Shown here one piece after another: positions 46,185 to 58,490 of a stretch of DNA of 64,000 nucleotides. Within the stretch, counting starts at the first letter, position 1, and each line of letters begins with the position of its first letter. The DNA comes from Chrysomallon squamiferum (lineage: Eukaryota; Mollusca; Gastropoda; Neomphalida; Peltospiridae), in assembly GCA_012295275.1 (NCBI GenBank), contig CM022666.1:4622887-4686886 (forward strand), in the 5' to 3' direction. Under the pieces are notes generated by a model. That model saw only the letters and a program-made list of their open reading frames with translations. It did no database searches and had not been told where the DNA came from. Made by a program: the position numbers and the translations under genes.

Positions 46185-46954
46185 CGTTTTAATCTACCCT
46201 CTGTGCAGATTCTTATTTTGTCTTGGTTATTCATTTTGCAATATGAAGAACGTGGTTGAAAGGGCGTTGTCTCAGCCGACAGATTACTCTTTACTTGCAT
46301 GGCTGACCTATTATAATTATGCTGCCTAACTGATGAAGTTCTACCAGAAAACCTTTCCTGATTACCATCAAAATTCTTAGAAGAACTTGACTCACAACTC
46401 TGTAACTTGTGGACAAGAACGTAATTAACAGCAGCTACAGCAGCAGCTTGTAGACATTATATGCCCTGATCTGCCAAATGTAACCGAACATTTACCGGTA
46501 AACAATTCTTCACTTATTCCAAAACAATTAATTCACGTAATTTGGCATAATCCTTCCCAATGTTGCTTGATTTAGTCCATTTATCAAAAACATTCTGTTT
46601 TCTGGACACAAAATCAAATTGCGTTTCTGAATCTAATTTTTTTAATTTCCAAAAACACTGGCGATATGCCTCGCTAGTCACCTGATACGCTGTCAGCACT
46701 GCTGATTTCAACACCTCAGAATTTCTGCCCTGAGTATTATCTAAAGCATTTTAGGCTAGAGCAGCTTTTCCTTTTAACTTTCTCTGAACTAACAAATGCC
46801 AAAACTGTTCTGGCCATTTTAATTTCAAGGCCACTCTTTCGAACTGTTGAAAGAAAATTTCAGTATCATTCTCATCAAAATGAGGAACTGACCAGTAACA
46901 ATCATTAATTCTAAAACTATTCAATCCATTCTCACTTGAATTATCTCCTCCCAT
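46185..46954 (-). mobile_element. LTR-retrotransposon Gag relic (SCAN/capsid-like)
   Basis: From ATG 46954 the frame reads FFQQFERVALKLKWPEQFW, LKSAVLTAYQVTSEAYRQCF and FDKWTKSSN, a pattern seen in Gag proteins of Ty3/Gypsy-type elements related to the SCAN domain. At least three in-frame stops interrupt it, and the expected zinc knuckle near the end is degenerate. No LTRs or pol were found, so it is a dead fragment. The element family is inferred. Confidence 0.55.
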
Positions 46955-46991
46955 TTCAATTTAATTATCTTAAATTCTCTCTCTTTATCTG

Positions 46992-46994
<3 letters not shown>

Positions 46995-47066
<72 letters not shown>
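46995..47066. repeat. (CT)n microsatellite at the D-copy breakpoint
   Basis: The CT run separates the Gag relic from the truncated second leader exon of copy D, and probably marks the deletion junction. Confidence 0.95.
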
Positions 47067-47069
<3 letters not shown>

Positions 47070-47071
47070 GC

Positions 47072-49417
47072 ACTGATTCTGCCATACTCGGAGTTACTCC
47101 CCCCACTCTCGTTATCTACAGAATCGCCAAACAAAGCCTCTGTTAAAATTTCTCTGGTTTGCTCTGTCTTGTTTGACTGGGCAGCTGAAATGTTTGTTAT
47201 GAATATTTACAATTCTAGTAGCTCAGCCCTCTTGGCTCTTTTGATAAACGTTACACTAGGATTGTTCAGTGTATCTTAATCCAAAATAATTTCTCCGTTT
47301 TGACTTATTTATTTTAATATCGTTATTATTTTGTTGTGTTGTGTTTTCTCAAGTGGATATAAACATAAATTAGCTGTCATTAAACTGAGAAAATACTCAA
47401 TACATCTAAAGAAATAATTCCATAAGATTTTTAGAAAACGAACCCCAAATTAATTATTTGAAAAATCCCGGACGAGAGCCCCAACTTTTATGTTCCTGTC
47501 ACGTGGCTCACATCTTTAAACACCTTGTATGTTTTATTATGACTCAGTCTAGGGTAACAATGTGTTTTACTGGCCACCTAACAAAGAATATAAACGCTAA
47601 ATTGACAGCAATCTCTATAAATCAATAAGTCTGTCTACTCACTAGAGAAATAAACACAACCGTAGTTACGATTCACGTTAATTATTTAATTATGATATAC
47701 AGGTGACTTGATAATAATAAATTAAACAATCATAAAACATACGTTTAAGTAATTTTGATTAATGATACGAGTACGGACATACGGGGAAAGAAGACAAAAT
47801 AGTGGTTTGCCCGCCTGATATTTCGTCTTGACTGTTTTCTTCGCTTACGTCTCTTTAATTACCTTTGAACCTGGAATCTTGAATCAAATTAACGTTGTAA
47901 TCAGAGCAAGCACGTCTACAACAGGCACGCTTTCTGACACGTCAGCAGTAGTTCTAAAAACGCCATGGAGTTGAAAACTTAGCGGAAACAATAAAAGGAG
48001 CGGATGTGATTGTAGTAATAATAAAAGTTACGCAATGTCAATTCCATAGCTTAAATATAAAAGAGCGGATGTCATTTGAAGTGACAATTAAAGTTACGCA
48101 ATCTGAATTCATAACTTAAAAATAAAATGAGCGGATCTCTGATTGAGGTAACAAATTTGAATTCCGTGATTTTCTTAACCGCGATATTCAGTTTGTTCAT
48201 GTTAGTGTAATATCACATAATATTATACAAATGAAATAGTGAAATTGTAAATGAAATTATAATTTTATATAAATATATATATATAACCTATGAAATAAGT
48301 GAAACATTTACCTAAATGATGAAAAAAATTAACTTGCTAATCAGAAGAACCTGTTGTGAGGCACGCTTTCTGGCATGGAATGGAATGGAAAAAAATTAAA
48401 GTGCTAATCAGAGCAAGCTGTTGTGAAGCACGTCTGCGACGGGCACGCTTTCTGACAGGTCAGCGGGCGTGTCCGTCGCAGAAAAGAGTTTTGGGTAGGG
48501 AAAATAATGGATTCTCGCCACGATTGCAGGACACAAGGGAGTGTCCAGCATATCGGATCGTGACGAGTCGGTACGGGTGTATCGCAGCCGCAATTCGCCC
48601 CCCGTGATATCCGGCACAATCTCTCAGCCATCACCGGGTCTGTGTTGTTTGCCGTCCTGGTTGTTCTGCTCTTGGCTGCTGTCGTTGTTTCTTTTTGGCT
48701 GCTTCCTTCTGGTCCACGTGGTCCAAACCTGTTTTTTTTTTTGTTGTTTTTTTTGCCAATGGTCTTTTTATTGTTTTAAACGATCTGCATTACAAAAATG
48801 CAGCTCTTTTTATAACAACGCCATGGAGTTGAAAAATTAGCGGAAACAATAAAAGGAGCGGATGTGATTGTAGTAATAATTAAAGTTACGCAATCTGAAT
48901 TCATCGCTTAAAAAAAAAATAAAAAATAAAAAAATAAATAAAAGGAGCGGAGCTCTGATTGAAGTAACAAATTTGAATTCCGTGACTTTCTTAATCGCGA
49001 TATTCAGTTTTTTCAAGTTGGTGTAATATCACATAATGTTATACAAATGAAATAGTGAAATTGTTAGTGAAATTATAATTTTATATAATTAAATATAACC
49101 TATGAAATAAGTGAAATTATTGTTTTATATAAATATATATAACCTATGAAATAAGTGAAATTATAATTTTATATAATTAAATATAACCTATGAATTAAGT
49201 GAAATTATTGTTTTATATAAATATATATAACCTATGAAATAAGTGAAACATTTTACATACCTAAATGATGAAATCAGGCACTTCAGCGCCAAGTACGCTC
49301 TCTCTGCCGTGAAGTGGAAAACAAAATAACGTGCTATTAAGAGTAAGCTGTTGTGAAGAACGTCTACGACGGGCTCGCTATCTGACAGGTCTCTGACAGG
49401 CGTCGTTGATTTTTATA
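47072..49417 (-). pseudogene. TNF-like copy D, promoter and leader only
   Basis: Contains the second leader exon truncated at its donor side (47184-47072), the kappaB-like site (47460-47469), the E-box (47500-47505), the leader exon with donor GTATGT (49261 upward) and TATAAAAA at 49410-49417. All coding exons are missing. The leader intron carries an internal duplication (about 47958-48340 against 48822-49160) and a GC-rich insert. If transcribed it would run antisense through the Gag relic. Confidence 0.65.
48466..48780. other. GC-rich insert in the D leader intron
   Basis: Composition changes sharply to GC-rich compared with the AT-rich surroundings. Copy B lacks this sequence between the same flanks (GACAGGTCAG and AAAATGCAGCTC). 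One + frame holds a strong hydrophobic span (AITGSVLFAVLVVLLLAAVV) followed by SFWLLPSG; another + frame is open for 99 codons (48541-48840). It could be a captured exon of a membrane protein. No family recognised. Confidence 0.4.
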
Positions 49418-49629
49418 CTCGAAAGAAAAGATCGTATTGTATTCTCTACCTGCTCACGCGTTGTATTTTGATTGGCTAAGAGGAAGTGTCGTCTGCTTTC
49501 TTTGAATTTATTGGTTAATTTGTTTTCCCTTCTGTCGTATTTAATTATTTGCTATATATTTCGTAGTCAACGTAATAAAATGAGCAAAGCTATTAAATTT
49601 ATAGTTTATGCATATTGTTCGTAAATAAA

Positions 49630-49881
49630 TTACATACAATAGTTGTTATTGTTATAATAGTAATAGTTGTTGTTGTTGTGTATGTTATTATTATTACGAC
49701 TGCTTTTGTCGTTATTGTTAAATAAAGAGTACAGCGTAACTTCTATTCCTGTTTCCACTAAACCATAAACAACAAAAGGAAAACATGTAGTCTGTGTATC
49801 ACACAGTGGAAAGTTCCAGCCCGGATTTGTCATCTTACACGTAATTGGAATAAATAAGTGTAGTGATCCATCTATTATCAC
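49630..49881 (-). CDS. Conserved short ORF upstream of copy D
   Basis: The MTNPGWNFPLCDTQTTCF frame with conservative changes (VETGIEVTLY for VDTGLEITLY) and an N-terminal extension. Still open although copy D has no ligand exons, which argues against a role tied to the neighbouring ligand. Confidence 0.3.
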   Translation of the reverse strand: MIIDGSLHLFIPITCKMTNPGWNFPLCDTQTTCFPFVVYGLVETGIEVTLYSLFNNNDKSSRNNNNIHNNNNYYYYNNNNYCM

Positions 49882-49989
49882 ACAGCCAGCAATATAAAAT
49901 GTCTAAAAAATATCTCCCAGTGACAGAAGAATCTTCTTTTTGTAAATGTCACTTGTATCATGACTGTTGATTCGGTCTGCCGAATAAAA

Positions 49990-50290
49990 AAATAAGTAAA
50001 TAAATAAATAAATGAGCGAAATAAAGTAAAATTAAATAAAAACAAAAATAAAAATAAAAATGTGATAAAAATAAAATAAAAACACAAAATGATAAAAGTA
50101 AAGTAAAATAAATAAATACAGAAAGATATATTAATATAAATTAATTAATTAAAACAATAAAATTAATGAAATCAAATTATAGTAAGATAAAATAAAATAA
50201 ATAAAGATAGAGTAAAATAAAAATAAAGAAACAAACAAACCATAAATAAATAAATAAATAATTAAAAAGAAGAAAAGAAAAGGGAAACGA
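49990..50290. repeat. A-rich AAAT/AAAATA degenerate tract
   Basis: A long imperfect AAAT/AAATA tract replacing the AAAG run seen at 35665-35735. Frames inside it are low-complexity. Confidence 0.7.
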
Positions 50291-50694
50291 TATATTCTGT
50301 GTGTCACATGGTGGACATTTATACATAATCGGGATAAATAACTGAAGTCATCCATTTATTACTACAGGGCCAGGAATATGAAATGTCTCAGAAATATCTG
50401 TCCGTGACAGAAGAATCTTCCACTTGTAAACGTTACTTGTATCATGACTGTTGATTCAGTGGCTGGAAAAAAGTCACAATTTTTATATAACAAAATGTAT
50501 GAATTTATAGAGTATTGAATGTGGCTTCATAGTCTACATGGAGTAATTGTTAAGCTTACTGATTAGGTCAATTAGGTTAGATTAAAGAAAGAGTCTTCAT
50601 AGTGTGCAGGGGTGATGCTTGGGTCCAGGTTACTGATTAGGATACATTTAAACTAAGAGCTTCCTATTGTAAATGATTTATAAAATGTTCCATG

Positions 50695-50876
50695 TTAAAA
50701 TGTGTTTTACTATATATTGTCCAGCTTACTCTAGTATGAGAAGTATGTTTAATATGAAAGTTATTCATAGCAATAAAGGTGATATCAAAATCTGTTATGA
50801 AGGGTTCGTGTATGCTGCGGCAGAATTTCTTCGTGATATCGGGTGGAATATCAACATTAAAAACCATCAACACTAA
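50695..50876 (+). pseudogene. Diverged TNF-domain first-half exon, copy P6
   Basis: Reads MCFTIYCPAYSSMRS and DIKICYEGFVYAAAEF; the acceptor is absent as in P4. Q6 follows. Confidence 0.5.
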
Positions 50877-51460
50877 AATAAAAATAAACATTAACAAAAT
50901 ACTCTGACAAAATGTGTTTAATCTATCTTTCATTACTAATATATTTCATAATAAAAAATTGTGATTTTTTTTTCCTGTGAATTTGTTTCGGGATTAATTA
51001 CCACCCCGGAGTGGTAGGTGTAACTGACTCTTGTTGTTTATCAGAAAGATCTCGCGACACACGTCAAGCTGCAAAGTCGGGAACACGTTGAGAAATAACG
51101 TGAGTCCTTTTTCGAGATCCGATATATTTTTATGTTTTGTTTTGTGAGGGAAGAACTGTTGAACAATTCCAGGGTAACGGTCGCTGTCCACTGAACGCAC
51201 TGTGTAACTAGTTATGTAGATGTTTGCTCTTCTGTATTAACCCGTATGTCATTGTTGTGATCGATTACAATTATTCTATCCGTCTATATGATTATTTACT
51301 GCTATATTGAATACAGTTTTAAAAGTGTATTGTGTTTGTTGTGTTCTAGTGTATAATAATGGGTGTATACATATATGTGCTTTCTTATTAGATTTTGCAT
51401 GTGTTCACACTTTTGTTTAATAGATATTACCAGTGAAGGGATTTTTTTCATGTTTGTCAG

Positions 51461-51585
51461 GCTTTGAATACTCACAGATCATTTTAGCATATTATTCTTT
51501 AGTACGAAGACACCAAAAACATTTTGTTGCTTCCTACATTTGAGCTGGTGACTACCTGAAAGTCAGTGACACTGTATATACACAA
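51461..51585 (+). pseudogene. Diverged TNF-domain second-half exon, copy Q6
   Basis: Acceptor GTTTGTCAG; reads FEYSQIILAYYSLVRR, HFVASYI, then TGA at 51541-51543 and DYLKVSDTV. Confidence 0.55.
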
Positions 51586-51740
51586 ACACATACAATATAT
51601 TTTATAAATATATAGAAATTGTTAAATTAAATAAAAATGTTTATTGTTATCTCAACTCTATTCTGTTGAAGTTGAGCAGATTAGATTCACCACCTTGCGC
51701 ATAAAACCGTGATAATACTACTGTTTTAATTTATTTATTA

Positions 51741-51777
<37 letters not shown>

Positions 51778-52857
51778 ATTATTTATTTATTTATTAGTTT
51801 ATTTATTATTGTTGTTCTTGTTGTTGCTAGTTAGTTCTTTTCACACACACACACATATACACACATACACATACACACATAGACACACACACACACACAC
51901 ACACAGATCTATACCCAAACACACACACATATATATTATTTAAAATATTTTTGACACTGTAATCGGATTCTTTGAATAATTGCCAGTATTTTGAATAACA
52001 ACATATTAACACTATGTTGTTGGCTTGTTTTTTCCTCCCAAGAAGATTTCCGAGAAGTAATAAATACTCATTTTATTCGGCAACTGTGCTATAAATAGAT
52101 GGTACGTCAACGAATTACTAATAAACGGATTCACAAAGTTTGAATACATTATTATTATAGATAAATAAATTTGTTCCTGTTGTTAATGTTGTTGATAATG
52201 AAAATGAACATCGATAACTTTTTTTTTTTTTTGTATAGCTAGCTTGATCCCGTTTTAAAGATATTTTCTTTTTACAAATTATATAAATAAAAATTTAATA
52301 GCTACTTGCTCGAAATAAATGGTATAAACGGGTACAATGCACGTGTTTAAGTCCGTTTTTCGTTCAGTCACGCGCTAAAGCTTCTCTCAGCTGTGTTGAT
52401 CAGTTGACACGCAGACGTCACACGTGCATGTGGTGTTCAGATTCTCTCTTCTCTTCTGCTTCCATTTAAACTTAACTCTTTTATAATTTACTTTTCAATA
52501 TGTGAAAACGAATAGATATCCTGATGATAAAACGAAACGGAAGACAATAACTTTAGAAACAAAACACGATATCTTAAATGAACACAAAACCCACAATGAG
52601 CGGCGTATAATTATTTCTTAATCTGTTTGTATAAATTGATTTGTAAATGATTTAGTGTCTGTTTAATATCTATGATCTATTAAATTATTTATTTCTCCTT
52701 ATTTAAAAAAAAAATGTTTTATGTGGAATCTCATCAGCGAGAACGTAACCACTGTTTTTAACCTTAATTCTATCTATGTAAATTAGTCTCCCGATACCTC
52801 ACTTAACGATCGGAAATTTGGAGCCAATTACATCGTTGTATGTGTCTGTTAACTTAC

Positions 52858-53180
52858 CACTTTTCTCAGCTTTTGTGTGACTTTCACTCAGTTTCTAAAA
52901 AGAATGTTAATAACCAATTTGAAACTCGTCCATAATAATCAGTTATAAATTTACAAATATGTTTCAGCACTATGAATTTCTCCTTTTCATAATTTAAATA
53001 TTATTAAAGGTATATGGATCTTTTTTCTTAATTTCCTTTGTAATGAACTTAACTGTTTAATATTTTTGTATAGAATTTACCTATTTCACCATAACAAATT
53101 TTTGTTGTTGTTGCATTTAATATATTTATAAAACTGATGAGTATCAAGTTTAGTATTTCATTTTCCTTTAGATACAGTCT
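52858..53180 (-). pseudogene. TNF-like gene remnant R4
   Basis: 37-nt exon 52894-52858 with intact splice signals; anchor fragment near 53120-53170. The downstream compound microsatellite is reduced to AC-rich sequence. Confidence 0.5.
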
Positions 53181-54119
53181 GTGTCAAACAAGATTAAAAT
53201 GTTATTAATACCAAGATAAAGACACGCACATAAATATCATTATTTCAAAAACCTGAAAGTAAAATAATAAATAAAACCACACACACAAACACACACATAC
53301 ATACACACATACACACACACAAATACACACAGAAAAGCGCGCAATAATACTACACAAACAACAGAATACTTCTTCAAACAATTAAAATAAGACTAGTGGA
53401 AAATAATGACATATCTTTCAGAAATATATATTGCCTTTTACTTCCTTTTCGTTAACGAAATGATGTTTATATTATGTGTTAGAGACAACTGCACTTTAGA
53501 GCACCAAAAAGGGATGTTAGAAAGCAAGGCTGCTTTGGTCTGGAGGGCTGAAGAAAAAACAGCGAAGTTAATGTAATAATTGGTTTTCAGTTGACAAGCC
53601 GGACTAAATTCCTTTGCATTACAGCGTTACTTCTGTTCACGATTTCGAGAAGTCATACTAACCGATATATAATAGTACTATCACCTGCCTGGAATTCTAG
53701 TGAAGGTTAAGTTCTTTGTACAATAATGAGGGAACTATTTTCTGATGTAAAGTTAGCTTTCATGAATCCATGCGCATGCTTATTAGCAAGAGTTAGCGCC
53801 ACGCCAAATAAGGGTATTTTTGTGATGTTGTAGTCTACAATAGACACTGACATGCGCAGTTTAGTCAATGACGTGGCAAAGTGGATGTGCACAGATGAGA
53901 AATGTTAATATGTAAAGTTATTCAACTTACTGGGTAAAAATAAGTAATGGAGGTAAAAGTGACTATTTGAACATCTACAAAGTCATTTTATACACACGTG
54001 CACACTATTATGTATATTTAGTTAATACTCGGACTTAACTGTTGCATGTCGTTATTCAGAGCAGAGTTCAGATGGAAAAAAACAACAAAAAAACAAACAA
54101 ACACACAAACAAACACACA

Positions 54120-54166
54120 AACAAACAAAAAATAAAACAAGCAAGTCACTCACACACACACACAAA

Positions 54167-54222
<56 letters not shown>
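54120..54222. repeat. (AC)n microsatellite
   Basis: ACAA-type then pure AC runs. A shorter AC run with the same flank lies at 55005-55037. Confidence 0.95.
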
Positions 54223-54226
<4 letters not shown>

Positions 54227-54515
54227 TCTATTACAAATCCTAACTAAATTATAAAGAATTTATTCAAGAGCATCTACATTATCTAATTTCAAATGTCCTA
54301 ATACACTCCAGCTATGCACTACAGTATATATCTACACAAGATCCACGGAGGCGCACAGTTATAAAAATTGGATTACTCCCTGACAGAAAAAATATTTTTA
54401 TTTGTCTTCATTTATATTTAAAATCGTTTCAGTGGTTGAACGTGTTTATTTGGACGAGCGATAACAGTAATCGCATGACTGAAGCAGGTTATGTAAAGTT
54501 ATGTCAACCGTATTA

Positions 54516-54779
54516 CTAACAGACAGATCCAGAAAGTACGAATGCATTATCATTGTTATAAATAAATAAATCTGATGTTGTGGTTGTTGTTATTGTTGCC
54601 TCTAATGTATAGAGTTGCTTCTGTTCACGCGTTCGGTAAATTTTACAAAGTGATATAATACTACTATCACATGCTGAGGTTTTTCTCCCACAACCGTTTT
54701 GACATTCGAGAATGCGCTGGAAGTCATCGACTGCCAATCCCATTGAAAAACATATAAATAGAAGTGTTGTCAAAAACGT
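54516..54779 (-). pseudogene. Broken short secreted-peptide gene (copy 2)
   Basis: Counterpart of 3201-3365. The start codon is ACG (54779-54777) instead of ATG, while the internal stop of copy 1 is CAG here. After the signal-like part the mature region reads ECQNGCGRKTSACDSSIIS and CKIYRTREQK, with four cysteines. The TAA that ends copy 1 is CAA here, so the frame runs on into an ACA microsatellite. An internal ATG in FSMGLA could start a version without a signal peptide. Likely non-functional. Confidence 0.45.
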
Positions 54780-55004
54780 GACTTGTGGAATATCTACAAT
54801 GTCATTTTATACACACGTACATACTATTATGTCAGGTTAGTACTTTGCAGCTAATTGTTGATCTAATCAGAGCACAGGTGAGCCGGAAAAAACAAATAAA
54901 CAAGAAAAACAAACAAGAAATTCAAAACAAAACAACAGTAAGAAAGAAACAACAAGAACATGAAAGAAAGAAGAACAAACAACAAACAACAAAATACAAA
55001 TAAG

Positions 55005-55041
<37 letters not shown>

Positions 55042-55179
55042 GATGTATTTTAAGAATATTGCTTTGTTCAGTTTGCCCTGAGTTGTTTTTGTGACAGAAA
55101 CTAGACTACGTCAAGTACATGTGATGTACGTCCATGAACAGAAACAAAGAAGGAAAAACTTAACAACTGACTATTAACC

Positions 55180-56480
55180 AGGTAGTTTGTTATTTTTGTA
55201 TTTAATTACTCTTCAATAGTCTAGCCACCAAATAAATTATCAAAAATTTAATCCAGAACATCTACATTATCTAATTTCAAATATCCTAATACACTCCAGC
55301 TATGCACTACAGTATATATCTACACAAGATCCACGAAGGCGCACAGTCATGAAAATTGGATTATTCCCTGACAAACAAAAACTACTTATTTTTATTTATT
55401 TATTTTTAAAAATTGTGTATGTTGTTCGACGTATTTCTGTGGACTAGACATAAAAGTAATCACGTCAATGAAGTTGGTAGTGTGTGGGATATCAATCTGA
55501 CGTCACGTGTACATTTCACAGTCAGCGACGTCATTGTAGGCCGGACTCAGAGTGAACACGTTGACCGGGCATTTTGAATCAGGTGAGTCACTTAGAAAAC
55601 AACTATTTATAAACACTACTCGGGTAGATCTATTTTTAAAGACAATGCACTCGGCATTGCAAAAGGTGTTTCAGTGACCTACCATTGTTGTCGTCGGTGT
55701 CAAGAACGACTGCTTAACTATTAAAACGTAAACAGTGATACATGTGTTTGAATGAGCACGTCTGTGGGTGTATCTATATCAGTATGTGATATGTACCTGG
55801 TTATAAAACAGCAGTATTTTACATAGTCTATAAAGTATACAAATTTCGCTTTATAAAATAAAAATTAAATCATGTCGCTGACTGGTGTAGAAGTGAAAAG
55901 TAAGTTGAAAAATGATCTCATTAATTTTACTTGTTATTACAACAAAAAAGAAACAAACAAACGAAGAAACAAATAAAGAAAAAATAAGAAGAAACTGACA
56001 AATGCACAACAAGACATTTTTACTACTTTTAAAGTAAATATAAATTATGAACAGGTGACCAGAGGTATCACTGTAGTCTTTATTTAACAACAATGATAAC
56101 AGCTAACAGTAATAATGAAGATGATGATGATGATGAAAGTGATAATAAAAATTAATAATGATGATGATGATAGTGATAATACAATTAATAATCCTATTAT
56201 TTACGATTCTGAAATACTTCTAAAAACAAAATTCTTATTCTGATAAAACAAAATGCCTTAAATCGATTATTTATTATGCAAATTTTACATGAAATTTCAC
56301 ATGTAACATATATATAAATATTTAATACTCTTATCGTTTCAGTGCATGAGTACATAAATTATAAAGAACACTTGTATTATTCATTTTAAACCAATCAGTG
56401 AACATTTAACTTTCATCAGTCACTTTATATTGAAAATCAGTAATATGTAAATATGTATTCACTGCATACTGCACACATTC
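55180..56480. other. Module DNA, no gene seen
   Basis: Shares blocks with 17.7-18.7, 21.9-22.8 and 44.4-45 kb. GAT/AAT tracts lie near 56115-56190. An 80-codon minus frame at 56093-55851 is AT-driven and unsupported. Confidence 0.4.
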
Positions 56481-56489
56481 ATTTTACAT

Positions 56490-56800
56490 AGAAAATCTCT
56501 AGAACATATTCACTGTTTGTAGAACATCCACTGTACAGATTTACTGAACACAGACCATCAATAGTACATATATTACATATTCACTGTACAAAGAAAAGCC
56601 ACTATGCATGGAGTATTCATTATTATTTAACATTAATTATATTTACAACATCCACAGATGTACATGTTTAGGATATTAACTGTACAAAAATATCTTTGAA
56701 CATAGAACATCTGCAGCAGAACATCTATTGTGTACAGAACATCTACCATACAAGAACATTCACTGTACACTGAACTTCTACTGTACTTGAGTATCCCTTG
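56490..56800. repeat. About 18-bp TGTACA minisatellite, array 3
   Basis: Closely related to 18721-19030. Array 4 is 62010-62560. Confidence 0.8.
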
Positions 56801-57061
56801 TACAATGTGAGTAAAACCTAAAATAATAGTAAATAAAACCTGAAGCAGAGTCCATCTTTTGTGAATGATGAGGACTGTCAGTGATTATTTTGTTAATAAA
56901 ATTCTGTGTGATGATGTAGACAATAAAATTATCAACGATGAGGTTGACACTGAATTTTTGAATGATGATGCTGACAGTAAAATTCTGAATGATGATGTAG
57001 GATGATGGCCACGACAACCTTTGTTCTTACTTATGAGAATGTAATATTTTTAGGTTTTAAA

Positions 57062-57139
57062 TTAATTTCTTTTCATGTAGCTTTCATTGTCTGATCCTCG
57101 CTGGTTTAAAAAATTATTCTTAGCCTGACAAAACCAGAT
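57062..57139 (-). pseudogene. Repeated 78-nt exon-like unit
   Basis: Open copy (WFCQAKNNFLNQRGSDNE), acceptor TTTTAACAG intact. Confidence 0.3.
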
Positions 57140-57524
57140 CTGTTAAAAGATGAAAAGAGAGAAAGTAAAAAAAAAATAAATAAATAAAAGAACTAATTTC
57201 ATGGAATAAGTTTAGTTCATATATAAATATATGAAAGAATTAATTATTTGTTTATTTGTTCTGCATGAGAAACAAGTCAACTGTTGATCATTTCAACTTG
57301 GAGGTCTATGAATCCATTCTGAAATATAAAAAAGATACATATTCAGACACATTGTATATTATACATCACAGTATGTCAGTTTTATAATATCATATACTGA
57401 ATACATGATATTTACTTTACTGAATCTTTAATAGTAAAGTCTTTGATTTGTAAATTACAGGATATATACTGTATTGTAACGATCTTTAAGGTTACCGTAC
57501 TGGAATCATACTGTATCACTTGGT

Positions 57525-58215
57525 ATATCAATTACATGATATGTACTGCACTCTATTAATCTTTAATACTATATCCCTGGATATATAATTTACATAGTAT
57601 GTATTGTATTCTATTATATAATATTTAATACTGAATGGCTGGATATATAAATTACATGGAATGTACTGCACTCTATTAATCTTTAAGGTCTATGAATCTA
57701 TTCTGAAATTTAAAAATAATACATATTCAGATCCATTGTATATTCTACATCATAGTATTTCAGTTTTACAATATCATACACTGAATATATGGTATTTGTC
57801 ATGCTAGATTTTTAATATTATATCCTTTGATTTATAAATTACATGATATGTACTGTAATAATTTTGTATATTACATCCTTGGATATACACATTAATGTAC
57901 TCATTTATACTCTACACCACAGGACCTCATTTATTTATAAAATGATACACAGAATACATATTATTTGCAATACTGAATCTGTAATATTATATCTTTGAAT
58001 ATATAAATTACATGATATGTACTGCACTCTATTAATCTTTAATACTGGATACATAAATTACATGGTATATACTGCAGTCTATTAATCTTTAATGCTGGAT
58101 ACACAAATTACATGGTATGTACTGCACTCTATTAATCTTTAACAGCGTATCTCTAGACGTATAAATTACATGGTATGTACTGTACTTAATTATATAATAT
58201 TTAATACTGTCTCCC
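57525..58215. repeat. About 60-bp minisatellite, array 2
   Basis: Same unit as 19735-20560, with a non-repeat spacer (57680-57960) that is also shared with array 1. Confidence 0.8.
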
Positions 58216-58311
58216 TGTAAATATAAACTACATGATATGTAATGTACTGCAATACTACTGTATTCTGGATGTTTCAATTATATTATTCTGCAACTTTTGT
58301 CTTATTTCCAG

Positions 58312-58490
58312 TTAAAATGTGTTTCGCTGTATATTCTCCATGTTGCTCTAGTATCAGAAGTATGTTTAATATGGAAGTTATTCATAGCAATAAGGATGGT
58401 ATCAAAATATGTTATGAAGGGTTCGTGTATGCTGCGGCAGAATTTCTACGTGATATCGAGTGGAACATCAGCTTAAATCATCAACATTAA
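58312..58490 (+). pseudogene. Diverged TNF-domain first-half exon, copy P7
   Basis: Acceptor CTTATTTCCAG intact, phase-1 entry; reads MCFAVYSPCCSSIRS and GIKICYEGFVYAAAEF, then EWNISLNHQH and TAA. The second-half exon is deleted: similarity to the Q intron stops near 58920 and jumps to microsatellite DNA. Confidence 0.5.
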
